Positions 60,972-64,000 of a stretch of DNA of 64,000 nucleotides are shown piece after piece. Every line of letters begins with the position of its first letter. Position 1 is the stretch's first letter. Under the pieces are notes generated by a model. That model saw only the letters and a program-made list of their open reading frames with translations. It did no database searches and was not told the origin of the DNA. Source of the DNA: JAIBCL01 sp031411695 (GTDB lineage: Bacteria; Verrucomicrobiota; Verrucomicrobiia; Verrucomicrobiales; Verrucomicrobiaceae); the NCBI GenBank assembly GCA_031411695.1, contig JANOBO010000155.1, forward strand, positions 1-64,000, in the 5' to 3' direction. A program made the translations under genes and the position numbers.

Positions 60972-62672
60972 ATGAAAACAAGATCCGCTCTGATTCCCAC
61001 CGCCTCTTCCGTTGCGCTGCTTGGCTTTTTTTGCAGTCACCTCACTGCCGCCGATGCGCTTCGCCTCAAGACCGAAACCTTTGATCGCGATCCCGGCTGG
61101 GAGAACATCAACAACCGCATCGAAGCCTCCGATCCGCCGACGGTGACGCAGGACTTTGGCTGGAGTCCTGGCAGGATCGGCGGGACAGTGTGGAAATCCA
61201 CGACGCCGGCGTGGTATGGCATGCCGCTGAAGCAGCCGCTGTCGTTCAAGGATGCGTTCTCGGCTTCAGGCAAGATCGCCGTGACGCGCCGTGCGGCTGG
61301 GAGAGAAGGCGTTGCTTATCTCGGCTTCTTCAATCACGAGCGCCAGGGCTGGCGGCCTTGGTCTTCGATGGTGATGCGCCTGATGGATGATGGCGACACG
61401 GCGGGCATCTTCCTCGATTACATGACGGGCAAATGGGAGGCGGGCGCGGCGGAGATGGAGCTGGCGATCCCAGCGGATGGCTCCGAGCACACCTGGCGGC
61501 TGACTTATGATCCGAATGCCACGCGCGCGCCGTGGACGGACACGCGCCTTTATAGTTACCTGACGACGCAGCGGCAGACGGCGGAAGATACTCTCGCCAA
61601 AGCATTGCTGGTCGAGCCGGAGCTGACGCTCGCCGCGCTGGAGCAGCGTTTGCAGGCGGCGCTCGATCGAGGGCTGGTAACTTTTCTCGAGCGTGTCAGG
61701 AAGAAGTGGTGGCTGCTCAAGCAGGACAAGCAAGACCTCAAAGGTGCCGTCACCGTGCAGGTCGATGGCGGCGTGGAATACCGCACATATCTCACTGCCG
61801 AATTGCGCGATCAGCCCGTGGTGCTGGATCGCTTCGGGATTTTCAACATGCAGCTCGCGCACGGCGCAGTGACTTTTCATGTCTCGGACTTGGTGGTGAA
61901 TGGCGCGATGATTGATCTGAGCAAAGATCCCGGATGGGACGGGCACGGCAATCGCACCACATTCGTCGAGCGCGATTTTCGGCGGCAGAACTTTGGTTTC
62001 AGTGCGGACACGCAACACGCGGGCGGCGCGAAGGGCGAAATCGGCGGACAATTTTATAACATTGAGCCGACCGAAACGCGGCACGGTTTCTACGCCGACG
62101 ATGTGGGCCGCCTCACGCTTGATGATCCAATCCGGTTCGCGGGGAAGATCACGTTCATTGAAGGCTCGACGGATGCCGGGATGTTCTTCGGCTTCTTCCG
62201 CAAGGAGGATGAACAAGCCGTTCTCGGACCGAACAAACCCGGCGACGCGAGCGGCTGGCCGCAGCCCAACACTTTGGGCGTGCAGGTCGATGGCCCGGCG
62301 CGGATTGGGTGGTGGTTCATCCCGGTCGTCACCGCAGCCGACCGCAAGCTCTCGCGCAAGATGGATGGCACGCTCTTCCTGCCGACGCGCGCGCACCGCA
62401 CCTTCGATTTCGTCTATGATCCGCAGGCAAACAAGGGCGTGGGCCGCATCACCGTGACGCTCGATGGCGAGCCGCCGTTCAACCTCGACCTCACGCCCGA
62501 GCAGCGCAAAGCCGGCGCTACCTTCGACCGCTTCGGCCTGACGAGTTTCCGCCGCGGCGGCAAATTCAGCCGGCTCTATTTCGACGACTTGACTTACACG
62601 ACGCGCCGGCCCGCCGACGCGCCGCCGATGCGGCACGAGCAGAAAATCATCACGGTGCCTTTTCCCCGATGA
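60972..62672 (+). CDS. Large secreted beta-rich hypothetical protein
   Basis: 566 residues with a signal peptide (MKTRSALIPTASSVALLGFF). Two copies of an unassigned beta-rich module are apparent: one near 40-190 (FGWSPGRIGGTVWKSTTPAW, SASGKIAVTRRAAGREGVAY, LGFFNHERQGWRPWSSMVMR) and one near 335-560 (GEIGGQFYNIEPTETRHGFY, FAGKITFIEGSTDAGMFFGF, IGWWFIPVVT). A concanavalin-like fold is plausible. Conserved in PVC genomes as far as style suggests, but the function is unknown. Confidence 0.6.
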   Translation: MKTRSALIPTASSVALLGFFCSHLTAADALRLKTETFDRDPGWENINNRIEASDPPTVTQDFGWSPGRIGGTVWKSTTPAWYGMPLKQPLSFKDAFSASGKIAVTRRAAGREGVAYLGFFNHERQGWRPWSSMVMRLMDDGDTAGIFLDYMTGKWEAGAAEMELAIPADGSEHTWRLTYDPNATRAPWTDTRLYSYLTTQRQTAEDTLAKALLVEPELTLAALEQRLQAALDRGLVTFLERVRKKWWLLKQDKQDLKGAVTVQVDGGVEYRTYLTAELRDQPVVLDRFGIFNMQLAHGAVTFHVSDLVVNGAMIDLSKDPGWDGHGNRTTFVERDFRRQNFGFSADTQHAGGAKGEIGGQFYNIEPTETRHGFYADDVGRLTLDDPIRFAGKITFIEGSTDAGMFFGFFRKEDEQAVLGPNKPGDASGWPQPNTLGVQVDGPARIGWWFIPVVTAADRKLSRKMDGTLFLPTRAHRTFDFVYDPQANKGVGRITVTLDGEPPFNLDLTPEQRKAGATFDRFGLTSFRRGGKFSRLYFDDLTYTTRRPADAPPMRHEQKIITVPFPR

Positions 62673-62710
62673 AGAACACCGCAGAGGTTGTAAAGCCGCA
62701 GAGTAACATG

Positions 62711-62769
62711 GGCGTCCCGCCTGTGTGTGTTTGGGGCGTCCCGACCCAAAGCGTTTCAGGTGGGACGCC
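62711..62769. repeat. Inverted repeat between hypothetical and sulfatase genes
   Basis: GGCGTCCCGCCTG (62711-62723) and CAGGTGGGACGCC (62757-62769) pair with one mismatch, with another GGCGTCCCGACCC between them. It may be a palindromic repeat or a terminator-like hairpin. No T-run follows. Confidence 0.5.
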
Positions 62770-62887
62770 AGCAACACGCACTGCCGGGACGGGCTGTGTT
62801 AAAGCGACGTAGATTCGACTGGCAGTCGAATCCGGTTCGAACCCCTCGGGGAGTAAAAAAATCGTGGTCACCTAAGGCACGCTCACC

Positions 62888-64000
62888 ATGAAAGTATCCG
62901 CGCTCCTTTTTTCGCTTCTCATCGTTCTTTGCGGCCTGGCTTTATCTGCGGAGAGGCCCATGCAGCTCAATGTGCTTTTCATCGTCGCCGATGACCTCCG
63001 ACCGGACCTCGGCTGCTACGGTCAGACGGAAGTTCATTCGCCGAACCTCGACCGGCTGGCAGCCCGCGGGCTGGTTTTCGAGCGCGCCTATTGCCAGGTG
63101 GCGTTATGCAATCCGAGCCGCGCGTCGGTGCTCACCGGAAGGCGTCCCGATACGACGCAGGTGCTGGACAACGGCGCGCATGTTCGCCAGGCGATGCCAG
63201 GCGTGGTCACGCTGCCGCAGTTTTTCCGGGAGCACGGCTGGCACACGCAAGGGATGGGGAAAATTTTCCATCCCGGCTGCGACGACGCACCGTCGTGGAG
63301 CGTCCCGCATTGGCATCCGCAGCAGCAGTTTGAAGGACCTGGAGCAGAGGCGCTCATCGCAAAATATGAATCCTACTACGGCGGGGAGGGCCGGGCCGTG
63401 GTGCGTCAGCGCGCGGCCGCGGCGATCCAATCCGGAACGAGCGCGCAGAGCCTCAAGCCGAAGAACCTGCTCGGTCCGGCATGGGAGGCGCCGGACGTTG
63501 CGGACGAGGAACTGCTCGACGGCCAAACGGCCACTCGAGCGATCGAGGCGCTACGCGAAGTGAAAGGTCGGCCCTTCTTTCTCGCGGTTGGTTTTCTCAA
63601 GCCCCACCTACCCTTCGTCGCGCCGAAGAAATACTGGGATCTGTATTCGCCGGAAAATATGCGCTCCGCCTCGCCGCTATCCCCGAAGGACGCTCCGCTG
63701 TGGGCACTGCACGAGTGGAGTGAACTGCGCAGCTTCGTGGGCATGCCGAAAACCGGCCCGTTGAGTGACGAGCAGGCCCGCCAGATGATCCACGGCTACC
63801 GCGCCGCGACGAGTTACCTGGACGCGCAGGTCGGTCGGGTGCTTGATGAGTTGGACCGGCTCGGATTGCGCGAGAAAACCATCGTCGTGTTTTGGGGCGA
63901 TCATGGCTGGCAGCTCGGCGAGCACGGCTTGTGGTGCAAGCACACCAACTTCGAGCTGGCCACGCGCGCGCCGCTCATCCTCTCCGCGCCGGGCATGAAG
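62888..64000 (+). CDS. Sulfatase, iduronate-2-sulfatase-like (C-terminus outside window)
   Basis: 371 codons to the right edge, in frame. Signal peptide MKVSALLFSLLIVLCGLALS. Metal and catalytic motifs: NVLFIVADDLRPDLGCYG, the formylglycine motif CNPSRASVLTGRRPD (Cys is the residue to be converted), and KPHLPFVAPKKYWDLY, GDHGWQLGEHGLWCKHTN near the edge. The sequence run CxPSR followed by GRRPDTT matches iduronate-2-sulfatases. Export and removal of sulfate from polysaccharides are inferred, in keeping with the DUF1080/DUF1501 neighbours. The sulfatase-modifying enzyme is not in the window. Confidence 0.9.
   Translation, partial: MKVSALLFSLLIVLCGLALSAERPMQLNVLFIVADDLRPDLGCYGQTEVHSPNLDRLAARGLVFERAYCQVALCNPSRASVLTGRRPDTTQVLDNGAHVRQAMPGVVTLPQFFREHGWHTQGMGKIFHPGCDDAPSWSVPHWHPQQQFEGPGAEALIAKYESYYGGEGRAVVRQRAAAAIQSGTSAQSLKPKNLLGPAWEAPDVADEELLDGQTATRAIEALREVKGRPFFLAVGFLKPHLPFVAPKKYWDLYSPENMRSASPLSPKDAPLWALHEWSELRSFVGMPKTGPLSDEQARQMIHGYRAATSYLDAQVGRVLDELDRLGLREKTIVVFWGDHGWQLGEHGLWCKHTNFELATRAPLILSAPGMK

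Noticed and set aside
62813..62870. tRNA-like GGTTCGAACCCC sequence with an ATTCGACTG/CAGTCGAAT hairpin
   Set aside because: T-stem does not pair with the flanks and there is no acceptor stem or CCA; not a tRNA.

Overview
The window looks like a chromosome segment of a Verrucomicrobiota bacterium (PVC superphylum, moderately high GC). This rests on several lineage-typical families: a cytochrome c/beta-propeller 'membrane-bound dehydrogenase' with HEAT-like repeats, DUF1501 proteins next to DUF1549/DUF1553 planctomycete-cytochrome proteins, a DUF1080 protein, an iduronate-2-sulfatase-like sulfatase, a giant autotransporter-associated beta-strand-repeat protein, and a fused LpxC-FabZ that with LpxA implies an LPS outer membrane. 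No rRNA, convincing tRNA, CRISPR array or phage was seen.

Layout. 1-12 kb (minus strand): giant secreted beta-strand-repeat protein (its end lies outside the window), the PVC dehydrogenase, a DUF2442 gene behind a frameshifted DUF4160 gene, an SGNH hydrolase and a methyltransferase. 13-17 kb: a DUF1549/DUF1553 lipoprotein and an OpgG/OpgD-type glucan protein. 16.6-21 kb (minus): sulfate assimilation, cysH-tauE-cysD-[vapB-vapC]-cysN, with a toxin-antitoxin pair inside the operon. 21-26 kb (plus): lysA, a secreted His/Cys protein, bioB, a PLP dehydratase. 26-34.5 kb: two ABC-2 exporters, a Sua5-RAYT fusion, murJ, a HEPN/MNT pair. 34.6-37.3 kb: panC and nadB. 37-52 kb: secreted hypotheticals, RidA, a TPR protein, a DUF1501/PSCyt pair, lpxC-fabZ and lpxA. 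52-64 kb: DUF4266-ApbE-DUF3570, a second DUF1501/DUF1549 pair, a DUF1080 protein and a sulfatase cut by the right edge.

The most striking signal is a population of short repeats built like REPs of REP-associated tyrosine transposases (RAYTs): a GTGG or GTAG tetranucleotide followed by a hairpin, usually paired head-to-head as REPINs. At least three REP families are present. Copies sit in frame inside or at the ends of protein-coding genes (sua5, murJ, panC, apbE, a methyltransferase), adding recurrent peptides such as KVVQAAGL...ATQRVAPL. One copy fills the whole panC-nadB gap and ends at the nadB start codon. A RAYT domain (HVH plus YIADNP motifs) is fused in frame to Sua5 and is flanked by two REPINs, so mobile unit and REP population occur together. 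Two other repeat families are inserted in frame in a DUF1549/DUF1553 gene, and a larger palindromic element with 23-base arms occurs twice between genes.

Start sites are often uncertain because Shine-Dalgarno signals are weak. Where the longest open frame is implausible, a downstream start is given with the reason.
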